Below are positions 1 through 6,976 of a DNA stretch of 12,245 nt, piece after piece. Source of the stretch: UBA1422 sp041752735 (lineage in GTDB: Bacteria; Bacillota; Clostridia; Peptostreptococcales; Anaerovoracaceae); assembly GCA_041752735.1 (NCBI GenBank), contig JBGSVW010000042.1, forward strand, positions 1-12,245, in the 5' to 3' direction. The notes beneath the pieces were generated by a model that did no database searches, was not told the origin of the DNA, and saw only the letters and a list, made by a program, of their open reading frames with translations. Each line of letters opens with the position of its first letter. The first letter of the stretch is position 1. The position numbers and the translations under genes were made by a program.

Positions 1-2
1 GA

Positions 3-122
3 AACTGTGGGCTGACAGCCTATGATAGGTCTTGTGATTTACATATCCCACTATTAAATATATTTTTGAAAAAAATCAATGAAGATAAAGAGGAGCATAC
101 TGACTTATGTCCGATAACATAA
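3..122 (+). CDS. 3' end of an unidentified upstream gene (partial)
   Basis: Of the three forward frames at the left edge, only this one stays open. It gives 39 residues, starting NCGLTAYDRSCDLHIP and ending in a charged, helix-like KKINEDKEEH segment, before a TAA stop. The stop lies 16 bases inside the next gene, so the two genes would overlap and could be translationally coupled. The next gene's ribosome binding site (AGAGGAG) would lie within this reading frame. I do not recognise the family from so short a tail. Given the neighbours it may be another sugar-locus gene. The stretch could equally be a non-coding leader that is open by chance, so the call is tentative. Confidence 0.45.
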   Translation, partial: NCGLTAYDRSCDLHIPLLNIFLKKINEDKEEHTDLCPIT

Positions 123-1093
123 TTTTCGATAAAACAATTTGGCTTATTGGAGCCGGAGATATGGCAATTCATTATTCTAAGGTATTAGATGGATTAAACC
201 AAAAATATACAGTTGTTGGAAGAGGACATGACTCGGCCGAAAAATATTTGCGTGCCACAGGACATGAAATACTTGAAGGTGGAGTAGAATCGCTGATATC
301 AACAAGTGCTGCGCCACCGGATTATGCAATTATAGCGGTTTGTGCAGACCTATTGAAAGATGTAACAATCAAACTAATTAATTTTGGTGTGAAGAGAATT
401 CTTGTAGAAAAGCCAGCCGGATTAAATCTTCATGAAATTGAAGAAGTAAGTGGAATTGCCAAACAGGCAGATGCTAAAGTATTTGTTGCATATAACAGAC
501 GTTTCCTCTCCTCAGTCATTGAGGCCCAGAAGATCATCGAGCAAGACGGTGGAGTCACTTCGTTTGATTTTGAATTTACTGAATGGGCTCATGTGATTGA
601 AAAGATTCAAAAGCCGGCAGTACAACTTGAAAACTGGTTTATCGCAAATTCAACCCATGTCGTAGATTTGGCGTTTTTTTTAGGCGGCGAGCCAACAGAA
701 ATCAGTTGTTATGTCGCTGGTGGCATGCCATGGTATAAGCGTGCAAGTGCGTTTGCCGGCGCAGGCGTATCAGATAAAGGCGCGTTGTTTTCATACAAAG
801 CCAATTGGCAAAGCGCAGGGAGATGGGTTGTGGAAATTCTTACGGAACAGCATAAACTCATTTTTGCACCATTAGAAAAATTACAGATTCAAAACCGTGG
901 AAGCGTGCAAGTGGATTTTGTTAAGATTGATGACGAGTTGGATCTAAAATATAAACCGGGTCTATATTTGCAAACAAAGTCATTCCTGAATGACGACACA
1001 AAAGGGATGATTGATATCGAAGGGCAAAAACACCACGCAAAAATATATGAAATGATGGAGAAAGTATCATATGCGCATATTGATAATAACTGA
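107..1093 (+). CDS. Gfo/Idh/MocA-family NAD(P)-dependent sugar oxidoreductase
   Basis: This 328-residue protein has the usual length and two-domain layout of the Gfo/Idh/MocA family. An N-terminal Rossmann fold carries the dinucleotide motif GAGDMA at residues 15-20. The signature EKP lies at 101-103, where the Lys is normally catalytic, followed by YNRRF at 129-133. The C-terminal substrate domain holds the second catalytic motif, HVVDL, with His184 and Asp187. Members oxidise or reduce hydroxyls of sugars or nucleotide-sugars in the cytoplasm. The substrate cannot be read from sequence, but the location beside an SGNH protein and a legionaminic acid operon suggests sugar tailoring. The ATG at 107 is preceded by AGAGGAG at 89-95. 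The 3' end overlaps the next gene by 23 bases, which indicates co-transcription. Confidence 0.85.
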   Translation: MSDNIIFDKTIWLIGAGDMAIHYSKVLDGLNQKYTVVGRGHDSAEKYLRATGHEILEGGVESLISTSAAPPDYAIIAVCADLLKDVTIKLINFGVKRILVEKPAGLNLHEIEEVSGIAKQADAKVFVAYNRRFLSSVIEAQKIIEQDGGVTSFDFEFTEWAHVIEKIQKPAVQLENWFIANSTHVVDLAFFLGGEPTEISCYVAGGMPWYKRASAFAGAGVSDKGALFSYKANWQSAGRWVVEILTEQHKLIFAPLEKLQIQNRGSVQVDFVKIDDELDLKYKPGLYLQTKSFLNDDTKGMIDIEGQKHHAKIYEMMEKVSYAHIDNN

Positions 1094-1721
1094 TTCATTA
1101 GGATCTCCTCGGTTTAATATGTCGGTAGAAAAAATCTGGACATATAGAATAATGAAAGCCCATAGCACGCAAGGACACGTGCTCTTTACAATAATTCGAC
1201 ATGGTTTATACACCAAGCAATTGGATTATGAGCAAATAATTCATTTTAATCCAGACGTGATTATTTGTCAGGTGGGGGTAGTCGATTGTGTTAGGCGTGC
1301 AATGCCTGATGTTCTCATGAGAGTGATAGCGCATATTCCGGGTGTTCGAACAGTTGTTAGAAGATTCGTAAAAAAATATCATTATAGAATTACAAAATTA
1401 TTTAATTTCAAAAGAACAAAAGAAGATATTTTTAGACTAAACATCAGAAAAATAAACAATGCCGGAGGCAAAGTGTGTTTTATAAAAATTGCAGATGCCG
1501 GGCAAACATTAAAACAAAAAACATACAACAGCCAAAGCGATATCGATGTATATAATAATATTATGCAGGAAGAAGGATTTGTTATCAATCCATATGAAAA
1601 TTATTCGGCTGATGAATATGTACTTGAATCAGATGGACATCATTTAAATGAGCTCGGGCATACGCTTGTTTTTGAAGCAGTCAATCAGCAGTTAAATGAG
1701 TATTTGTCTCCGTCTAAATGA
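1071..1721 (+). CDS. SGNH/GDSL-like hydrolase or acyl-sugar esterase, variant active site
   Basis: This 216-residue soluble protein has no signal peptide. The N-terminal strand MRILIIT leads into Asp8-Ser9-Leu10, matching block I of SGNH hydrolases with Ser9 as nucleophile. Near the C-terminus SDGHHLNELGH (residues 187-197) matches block V (DxxH), with Asp188 and His191 as the expected catalytic pair. Block III, normally GxND, is QVGVVDC at 67-73, so the oxyanion-hole Asn is replaced by Val71. From memory, a GIVDC-type block recurs in SGNH-like proteins of glycan loci, so this may be a subfamily trait rather than decay. Known relatives remove or transfer acyl groups on carbohydrates; that role here is inferred. 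The ATG at 1071 lies inside the upstream oxidoreductase gene (23-base overlap, GGAG at 1057-1060), so the two probably act on the same glycan. Confidence 0.65.
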   Translation: MRILIITDSLGSPRFNMSVEKIWTYRIMKAHSTQGHVLFTIIRHGLYTKQLDYEQIIHFNPDVIICQVGVVDCVRRAMPDVLMRVIAHIPGVRTVVRRFVKKYHYRITKLFNFKRTKEDIFRLNIRKINNAGGKVCFIKIADAGQTLKQKTYNSQSDIDVYNNIMQEEGFVINPYENYSADEYVLESDGHHLNELGHTLVFEAVNQQLNEYLSPSK

Positions 1722-1760
1722 AACCATGCAAATTACATTAATTTTATTCATTGCGAATTG

Positions 1761-1823
1761 ACTATCCTGATCCCCATGTAGAACTGAAGCTGTACTACGG
1801 GCATGCTTCTTGATAGTTTTTTT
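1761..1823 (+). terminator. Candidate Rho-independent terminator with nested stems
   Basis: An outer stem pairs ACTATC (1761-1766) with GATAGT (1812-1817), and the run of seven T residues at 1817-1823 follows directly. Inside it, GAAGCTG (1786-1792) can pair with CATGCTTC (1802-1809), leaving one bulged T. The inner stem plus T-run alone looks like a modest intrinsic terminator for the SGNH-like gene, 40 bases after its stop codon. The added outer stem and an alternative CCC/GGG with GTAG/CTAC pairing give the region more structure than a simple terminator needs. Function is inferred from pairing only. Confidence 0.45.
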
Positions 1824-1875
1824 GAATATTGCATTCTTGGTGGGAAAATAATGCTAACATGTTTCTATTTCAAGG

Positions 1876-1884
1876 TGTTACAAT
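1876..1884 (+). promoter_or_regulatory. Candidate extended -10 promoter for the leg operon
   Basis: TGTTACAAT is a TGn extension followed by TACAAT, five of six matches to the housekeeping sigma factor -10 consensus. No good -35 box lies 16-18 bases upstream, which is tolerated at extended -10 promoters. Transcription would start near 1891, giving a leader of about 50 bases before legC. A weaker alternative, TGCTAACAT at 1852-1860, has four of six matches. No flagellar-type sigma factor site was evident. Confidence 0.3.
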
Positions 1885-1939
1885 TAAAGAATAGCAATCT
1901 TGAGATAGTCATTAATAAGAATAATCGGGGAGACTTATA

Positions 1940-3112
1940 ATGAATCAAAAGTTCATACCATTATCTGTGCCAAACTTGAAAGGAAAAGAACTTGAGTATG
2001 TAGCTCATGCTGTGAAAACAGAATGGGTGTCTACAGGGGGTCCTTATGTCAACCAATTTGAAGCGAATGTTTCAGAGTATGTGAAGTGTAAAGGAGCGGT
2101 GTCCTGTCAAAATGGGACTTCAGGACTACACATCGCCCTCGAAGTCTGCGGTGTCACTAGGGAGGATGAAGTTATCGTTCCAACACTGACTTTTATTGCT
2201 GCAGTCAATCCGGTGAAGTACATCGGCGCCGAACCGATTTTTATGGATTGTGATGATTCACTTACAATAGATATTAAAAAGCTTAGAAGTTTTTGCGAGT
2301 CAGAATGTGATTTTATCGCAGGAGAACTGGTAAACACCTTAACCAAAAAAACCATCAAAGCAGTCATTGTCGTACATGTTTTTGGGAATATGGCTGATAT
2401 GGAGGGCATTCTTGAGGTTGCACATAAGTATAACCTCAAAGTGATTGAAGATGCCACCGAGGCGATTGGAACATATTATCTTTCAGGGAAATATGAAGGA
2501 AAATATGCAGGAACGATTGGCGACGTAGGAGTGTATTCTTTTAACGGCAATAAAATCATGACAACCGGAGGCGGAGGCATGATTGTTTCTAATAATGAAG
2601 AAATATTAAGAAAAGCTAAGCATCTGACAACACAAGCAAAAACCGACGAGATTTACTATACCCACGACGAAATCGGCTATAATTATAGAATGACGAACGT
2701 ACAGGCCGCCATGGGTGTTGCACAATTGGAGCAACTCGAAGATTTCATAAAAACAAAAAAAGAAAACTATGATTACTATAAAAAAGAAATCCAAGAGATC
2801 CCTGGATTGCGGATTTTAGATTTCAAGGATTGCATAAGACCGAACTATTGGTTTTATGCTTTGTGTGTCGAATCAGAATATAAATTAAACAGAGACCAAG
2901 TTATTCGGTATCTGGCATCAAAAAATGTTCAGGCAAGGCCAATATGGGGGCTCATAAGCGACCAGAAACCTTACATCGGTAGTCAAAAATATAAGATTGA
3001 AAAAGCGCAGCTGTATTTAGAAATCATCGTAAATATCCCATGTAGTTCTAATCTCAAAAGAGAAGATGCAGAATATGTTGTAAATTGTTTAAAACAGCCT
3101 GTGGTTGTGTGA
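1940..3112 (+). CDS. legC: LegC-type PLP-dependent aminotransferase (nucleotide 4-amino-4,6-dideoxy sugar)
   Basis: LegC transfers an amino group, normally from glutamate, to C4 of a nucleotide-linked 4-keto-6-deoxy-N-acetylhexosamine in legionaminic acid synthesis. The 390-residue protein is a full-length DegT/DnrJ/EryC1-family sugar aminotransferase. NGTSGL at 58-63 forms the PLP phosphate pocket, Asp171 in the EDATEA segment contacts the pyridine nitrogen, and Lys205 in SFNGNK is the Schiff-base lysine. The SFNGNKIMTTGGGGMI stretch and the opening PLSVPNLKGKELEYV are, to my recollection, typical of the LegC branch rather than of PseC or other paralogues. The ATG follows GGGGAGA by six bases. 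It is the first gene of the packed leg unit, with ptmE starting 24 bases after its stop. The matching 4,6-dehydratase (LegB) is not in this window. Confidence 0.9.
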   Translation: MNQKFIPLSVPNLKGKELEYVAHAVKTEWVSTGGPYVNQFEANVSEYVKCKGAVSCQNGTSGLHIALEVCGVTREDEVIVPTLTFIAAVNPVKYIGAEPIFMDCDDSLTIDIKKLRSFCESECDFIAGELVNTLTKKTIKAVIVVHVFGNMADMEGILEVAHKYNLKVIEDATEAIGTYYLSGKYEGKYAGTIGDVGVYSFNGNKIMTTGGGGMIVSNNEEILRKAKHLTTQAKTDEIYYTHDEIGYNYRMTNVQAAMGVAQLEQLEDFIKTKKENYDYYKKEIQEIPGLRILDFKDCIRPNYWFYALCVESEYKLNRDQVIRYLASKNVQARPIWGLISDQKPYIGSQKYKIEKAQLYLEIIVNIPCSSNLKREDAEYVVNCLKQPVVV

Positions 3113-3126
3113 AACATACCAAAGAT

Positions 3127-3130
3127 GAGG
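3127..3130 (+). promoter_or_regulatory. Ribosome binding site that selects the ptmE start
   Basis: GAGG lies six bases before the ATG at 3137. The in-frame upstream ATG at 3125 has only CATACCAAAG before it, with no purine-rich Shine-Dalgarno match, and it overlaps this site. The later start is therefore preferred and removes four residues (MRYR) from the longest possible protein. Confidence 0.55.
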
Positions 3131-3136
3131 TACAGA

Positions 3137-4177
3137 ATGGAAGTTTTAACATTTTTAATTGATGAAGAAGAGACAATCATAAAAGCTATGCAACAACTGG
3201 ATAATGTTGCAAAAAAAGTCCTTTTTGTTGTCCGGGACGGATGCCTCGTTGCTTCCGTATCAGACGGCGATATTAGGCGTTGGATTTTAAGAAAAGGTAA
3301 TTTGGAGGCCTACGTCAAAGATGTTGCAAATTATAGCCCAAAATCTTTACCAGTAGAAAATAAAGACAAAGCAAAAGAATTTATGAAGCATAATTCCTTG
3401 GAAGCACTTCCGATTATCGATGATGATAATCATATTGCTTCAGTAATCTTATGGACTGATGAAGAAATTGAAGCCACTAGAAAGCTGGAAGTGCCGGTCG
3501 TTATTATGGCCGGTGGACTTGGCACAAGACTCTATCCGTATACCAAAATACTACCAAAACCACTGATTCCTATCGGAGAAATACCAATTGTTGAGCATAT
3601 CATCAACAGATTCCACGGGTATGGCGCTCATCGATTTTATCTTGTTGTAAATCACAAGAAGAATATGATCAAAGCTTATTTTAATGAAATAAATAAAGCT
3701 TACAAAGTAGAATATGCCAACGAAAATGTGCCGTTAGGCACTGGCGGAGGACTGAGCCTTCTCAAAGAGAAAATAGACTCTACCTTCATTTTATCGAATT
3801 GCGACATTCTGATTGAAGAGGATTATGAAAAAATATACAATTATCACGTCAAAGAAAAAAACTTAATTACAATGGTGTGCTCATTAAAAACAATAAAAAT
3901 CCCGTATGGTGTTATTGAGATCAATGAAACAGGCGAAATAGAAAACATGAAAGAAAAACCAGAGTTATCATTTTTTATTAATGCCGGCTTTTATGTTGTG
4001 GAACCCAAAATCATATCCGAACTTGAGGAAAACAAACCCATTGGATTTCCGGATATCATTGAGAAATATAAGGCCAATGGCGAAAAAATTGGAATTTATC
4101 CCATTAGTGAAAACAATTGGATGGACATGGGCCAGCTAGATGAAATGGAAGAAATGCGAATCAGGTTAGAAAGATGA
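3137..4177 (+). CDS. ptmE: PtmE-type sugar-1-phosphate nucleotidyltransferase with N-terminal CBS pair
   Basis: In Campylobacter PtmE attaches GMP to glucosamine-1-phosphate, making the GDP-linked precursor of legionaminic acid. The same reaction is inferred here from architecture and context. Residues 1-115 resemble two CBS domains (SVSDGDIRRW and ALPIIDDDNHIASVI are typical segments). Residues 119-346 are a nucleotidyltransferase with GGLGTRLYP starting at 126, PKP at 140-142, PLGTGGG at about 199-205 and a metal-binding Asp223 in NCD. FINAGFYVVEP, near the C-terminal end, is typical of NDP-hexose pyrophosphorylases. CBS pairs usually bind adenine nucleotides, so allosteric control is plausible. 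The base specificity (GTP or another NTP) cannot be settled from sequence. Its stop overlaps the next start as ATGA, indicating translational coupling with the acetyltransferase. Confidence 0.85.
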   Translation: MEVLTFLIDEEETIIKAMQQLDNVAKKVLFVVRDGCLVASVSDGDIRRWILRKGNLEAYVKDVANYSPKSLPVENKDKAKEFMKHNSLEALPIIDDDNHIASVILWTDEEIEATRKLEVPVVIMAGGLGTRLYPYTKILPKPLIPIGEIPIVEHIINRFHGYGAHRFYLVVNHKKNMIKAYFNEINKAYKVEYANENVPLGTGGGLSLLKEKIDSTFILSNCDILIEEDYEKIYNYHVKEKNLITMVCSLKTIKIPYGVIEINETGEIENMKEKPELSFFINAGFYVVEPKIISELEENKPIGFPDIIEKYKANGEKIGIYPISENNWMDMGQLDEMEEMRIRLER

Positions 4178-4818
4178 ATAAAAAGATATTACTAATCGGT
4201 GGCGGAGGTCATTGTAAATCCGTTCTCGATAGCCTACTTGGGTTAAAAGAATATGATAAGATAGGGATTGTTGATAAAAAAGAAAATATTGGCAGGTCAC
4301 TTTTTGGGATTCCATTTATTGGATGTGACGATGACTTACAAGCCTTATTCGATGCTGGGTATGGATATGCCTTTATTACGGTAGGTAGCATAGGGAATTC
4401 AAACATTCGACAGAACCTATTTAATCAGCTTTGTAATATTGGATATGAGGTTCCAACGATTGTTGATTCTTCTGCACAAGTTAGTAAACAAGCCATAATT
4501 GAACCGGGTGTATTTATTGGAAAGTTATGCATTGTAAATGCAGGTGCATCAATACATAAGGGGGCTATCATTAATTCGGGAGCCATCATAGAACATGACT
4601 GCCAAATTGGAGAGTTTGCACACATTGCGTCGGGAGCTGTGCTAGGTGGAGAAGTCGTAATCGGAGCGGGCTCGCATATAGGCGCCAATGCGTCGATACG
4701 TCAACAGATTCAGATTGAACAGAACTCGATTATAGGGATGGGAAGCGTCGTTCTCAAGGATATTCAAAGTGACATCATGGCGTATGGGAATCCTTGCGAG
4801 GAGGTGAAGAAGCTTTGA
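4174..4818 (+). CDS. legH: NeuD/PglD/LegH-type sugar N-acetyltransferase
   Basis: This would acetylate the C4 amine installed by LegC, using acetyl-CoA (LegH role). The 214-residue protein has the NeuD/PglD layout. An N-terminal nucleotide-sugar domain opens with LLIGGGGHCKSVLD (residues 6-19). A left-handed beta-helix of hexapeptide repeats runs from about 107 to 205 (IIEPGVFIG, AIINSGAIIEHD, AHIASGAVLGGEVVIG, SIIGMGSVVLKDI). His141 in EHDC corresponds to the catalytic base of PglD, and His150 follows on the next coil. The gene overlaps ptmE by four bases (ATGA) and legI by four bases (TTGA), so it is tightly coupled on both sides. NeuD homologues in sialic acid loci can instead O-acetylate, but position between LegC and LegI supports the N-acetyl role. 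Confidence 0.82.
   Translation: MNKKILLIGGGGHCKSVLDSLLGLKEYDKIGIVDKKENIGRSLFGIPFIGCDDDLQALFDAGYGYAFITVGSIGNSNIRQNLFNQLCNIGYEVPTIVDSSAQVSKQAIIEPGVFIGKLCIVNAGASIHKGAIINSGAIIEHDCQIGEFAHIASGAVLGGEVVIGAGSHIGANASIRQQIQIEQNSIIGMGSVVLKDIQSDIMAYGNPCEEVKKL
4799..4807 (+). promoter_or_regulatory. Strong Shine-Dalgarno that sets a TTG start for legI
   Basis: AGGAGGTGA is a near-perfect anti-16S match lying seven bases before the TTG at 4815. A longer reading from an upstream TTG at 4794 would place this site inside the coding sequence and add seven residues (MRGGEEA) absent from typical NeuB N-termini. The site lies within the end of the acetyltransferase gene. Confidence 0.8.
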
Positions 4819-5810
4819 GCACTTTCATAATTGCTGAAGCAGGGGTTAACCATAACGGTAGACTGGATTTGGCAAAAAAATTAGTAGATGCGGCTTCTGA
4901 TTCAGGTGCTGACTGTGTGAAATTTCAAACATTTGTCACAAAAAATATTGCCACAAAGAGTGCCGTAAAAGCAGAATATCAACAAAAGTCGACTGATGCC
5001 CAAGAATCTCAATATGACATGCTCAAGAAATTGGAGCTTTCTTTTGATGAGTTTGTTGAACTCAGTGAGTACTGTAAGAAAAAGAAGATTGAATTCATGT
5101 CAACCGCTTTTGATTTTACAAGTATCGATTTTTTAGCTAACTTGGGTGTTTCCACATGGAAGATTCCATCAGGGGATATTACGAATCTCCCGTTTCTCAT
5201 AAAAATTGCCAAGTTGAAAAAACCGGTTATCCTTTCTACTGGAATGAGCAATATGGATGAAATCAGAAGTGCAATTCGTGCATTAATAGACAACGGTGCA
5301 GGGGAACTTACGGTGCTTCATTGCACTACGGAGTACCCAACACCATTTAGCGATGTCAATTTGAAAGCAATGCAGACTATGCGAGAGGAATTCGGCGTAC
5401 GAGTTGGGTATTCTGATCACACAGGGGGAATTGAAGTTCCCATTGCAGCAGTAGCATTAGGTGGCATTGTGATAGAAAAACATCTCACGTTGGATAGGAA
5501 CATGGAAGGGCCGGATCATAAAGCAAGCTTAGAGCCGGTTGAATTCAAGGCGATGGTTACAGCGATTCGAAACATAGAATTGGCATTAGGCAGCGGAGTA
5601 AAACAACCGGCAGAATCTGAGATAAAAAATATGACCGTTGCTCGTAAAAGTATTGTTGCCTTCACAAAGATAAAAGCAGGTGAGATATTCACTGAAGACA
5701 ACCTTACTGTGAAAAGACCCGGTGATGGAATTTCTCCTATGAAATGGTTTGACATAATTGGAAAAGTTGCCTCAAGGGATTTTGAAGAAGATGAGTTGAT
5801 AGTGCTATGA
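4815..5810 (+). CDS. legI: N,N'-diacetyllegionaminic acid synthase (NeuB/LegI family)
   Basis: This enzyme condenses 2,4-diacetamido-2,4,6-trideoxymannose with phosphoenolpyruvate to give legionaminic acid; NeuB relatives use ManNAc instead. From the TTG start the protein has 331 residues and both family domains. A TIM barrel spans about 1-260, with AEAGVNHNG at 7-15, KFQTF at 36-40, STGMS at 141-145 and HCTTEYPTP at 169-177. A C-terminal SAF (antifreeze-like) domain spans about 275-331, with KAGEIFTEDNLTVKRPGDGI. His202 (SDHTGG) and His223 (EKHLTLDR) match in context and 21-residue spacing the metal-binding histidines 215 and 236 of meningococcal NeuB. The choice of legionaminate over sialic acid rests on the flanking legC and ptmE. 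Overlaps of four bases at both ends fit a coupled operon. Confidence 0.9.
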   Translation: MSTFIIAEAGVNHNGRLDLAKKLVDAASDSGADCVKFQTFVTKNIATKSAVKAEYQQKSTDAQESQYDMLKKLELSFDEFVELSEYCKKKKIEFMSTAFDFTSIDFLANLGVSTWKIPSGDITNLPFLIKIAKLKKPVILSTGMSNMDEIRSAIRALIDNGAGELTVLHCTTEYPTPFSDVNLKAMQTMREEFGVRVGYSDHTGGIEVPIAAVALGGIVIEKHLTLDRNMEGPDHKASLEPVEFKAMVTAIRNIELALGSGVKQPAESEIKNMTVARKSIVAFTKIKAGEIFTEDNLTVKRPGDGISPMKWFDIIGKVASRDFEEDELIVL

Positions 5811-6976
5811 AAAAAATAATTAGTGTACTCACTGCGACAAGAGCTGAATATGGTTTGCTAAAACCAATTATTACTAAATTGAATGAAGTTGAAGAGTTCG
5901 ATGTGCGGATTGTGGCAACCGGAGCCCACCTTTCGCCGGAGTTTGGGTTAACATATAGAGAAATTGAGAATGATGGGTTTATCATTGACGAAAAAATCGA
6001 AATCCTATTAAGCGCAGATACACATACTTCTATTTCTAAGTCTATGGGCATTGCCATGATCAACTTCGCAGATTATTTTGCTAAACTTAATCCTGATTTA
6101 TTAATTGTACTTGGTGACCGATATGAAACGTTAGCCGTAGCTACAGCTGCTATGAATCAAAGGATCCCGATAGCACACTTATATGGTGGAGAAACCACAG
6201 AAGGTGCAATTGATGAAGCGATTCGACATGCAATCACAAAATTAAGTTATCTTCATTTTACAAGCACGGAAGATTATCGGAACAGAGTCATTCAATTAGG
6301 GGAGGAGCCAAGCAGAGTATTTAATTATGGCGCTATTGGGATAGAAAATATTTTATGTGAAAAGCTGTTATCAAAAATTGAGCTTGAAAAACAATTAAAC
6401 ATTTCCCTGTCCAACCCATACGCTGTGGTTACCTTCCACCCTGTAACGTTGGAAAGCAATAGTGCTGCGCTGCAAATCGAGTCCCTACTAAAAGCTTGCA
6501 AAGAATTTACAAGTTTGAACTTTCTTTTTACGAAGGCGAATGCAGATGCCGATGGAAGAATCATCAATCGATTCATAGATTCCTATGCAGAAACAAATCA
6601 TAATATTTTTGCATTTACCTCTCTTGGCTTAACAAAGTATCTTAGTGCGCTTAAGTATAGTGCAATGGTGATAGGGAATTCCTCAAGTGGTTTATTAGAA
6701 GCACCTAGCTTTGGTGTGCCTACAATAAATATCGGAGACCGACAGAAGGGTAGACATCAATCAAGCAGTGTGATCAATTGCGAACCTCGTGAAGATAGTA
6801 TAAAACAAGCGATTGAGTTAGCATTGAGCAACAATTTTATAAAGAAAGCGCAGGAAACAATCAATCCTTACGGCAACGGAGAAACATCCGGTAAAATAGT
6901 CGACGTAATTAAGGATTTTATTATAAATGATAAAGTCAACTTAAAAAAGAAATTTTATGATTGCAAGGTGGAATAG
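5807..6976 (+). CDS. legG: Hydrolysing nucleotide-sugar 2-epimerase (NeuC/LegG family)
   Basis: LegG releases the nucleotide and inverts C2, giving the free 2,4-diacetamido-2,4,6-trideoxymannose used by LegI. The 389-residue length and motifs match the NeuC branch of UDP-GlcNAc 2-epimerases: TATRAEYGLLKP at 9-20, LGDRYE at 102-107, HLYGGETTEGAIDEAIRH at 124-141, VTFHPVT in the second Rossmann-like domain and GNSSSGLLEAPSFGVPTIN for nucleotide diphosphate binding. NeuC-type enzymes hydrolyse rather than simply epimerise, and HLYGGETT is typical of that branch. Whether it takes a UDP- or GDP-linked substrate is not readable; the presence of ptmE favours GDP. It starts by an ATGA overlap with legI and its stop abuts the next ATG. 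Confidence 0.9.
   Translation: MKKIISVLTATRAEYGLLKPIITKLNEVEEFDVRIVATGAHLSPEFGLTYREIENDGFIIDEKIEILLSADTHTSISKSMGIAMINFADYFAKLNPDLLIVLGDRYETLAVATAAMNQRIPIAHLYGGETTEGAIDEAIRHAITKLSYLHFTSTEDYRNRVIQLGEEPSRVFNYGAIGIENILCEKLLSKIELEKQLNISLSNPYAVVTFHPVTLESNSAALQIESLLKACKEFTSLNFLFTKANADADGRIINRFIDSYAETNHNIFAFTSLGLTKYLSALKYSAMVIGNSSSGLLEAPSFGVPTINIGDRQKGRHQSSSVINCEPREDSIKQAIELALSNNFIKKAQETINPYGNGETSGKIVDVIKDFIINDKVNLKKKFYDCKVE

Larger units (their letters stand above)
1722..1939. other. 218-base intergenic region between glycan-tailoring genes and the leg operon
   Basis: No reading frame of useful length or with a ribosome binding site was found here except the site serving legC (GGGGAGA at 1927-1933, six bases before the ATG at 1940). 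The left half holds a terminator-like nested inverted repeat ending in seven T residues. The right half holds an extended -10 promoter candidate. Together these suggest that legC begins its own transcription unit rather than being read only from the genes upstream. Confidence 0.6.

Noticed and set aside
1758..1786. TTGACT as a -35 box before legC
   Set aside because: The sequence 17 bases downstream (GAACTG) is not a -10 element, and the box lies in the terminator-like structure.
1839..1854. Possible sigma-54 promoter (GG and GC elements in TTGGTGGGAAAATAATGC)
   Set aside because: The spacing between the GG and GC doublets is 8, 9 or 12 bases depending on the GG chosen, not the required 10, and the flanking consensus is poor.
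1831..1854. Inverted repeat GCATT/AATGC
   Set aside because: Only five base pairs with a 14-base loop and no extension; expected by chance in AT-rich DNA.
2107..2457. 116-residue open frame on the minus strand
   Set aside because: It is antisense to the well-conserved central part of legC and has no recognisable motif.
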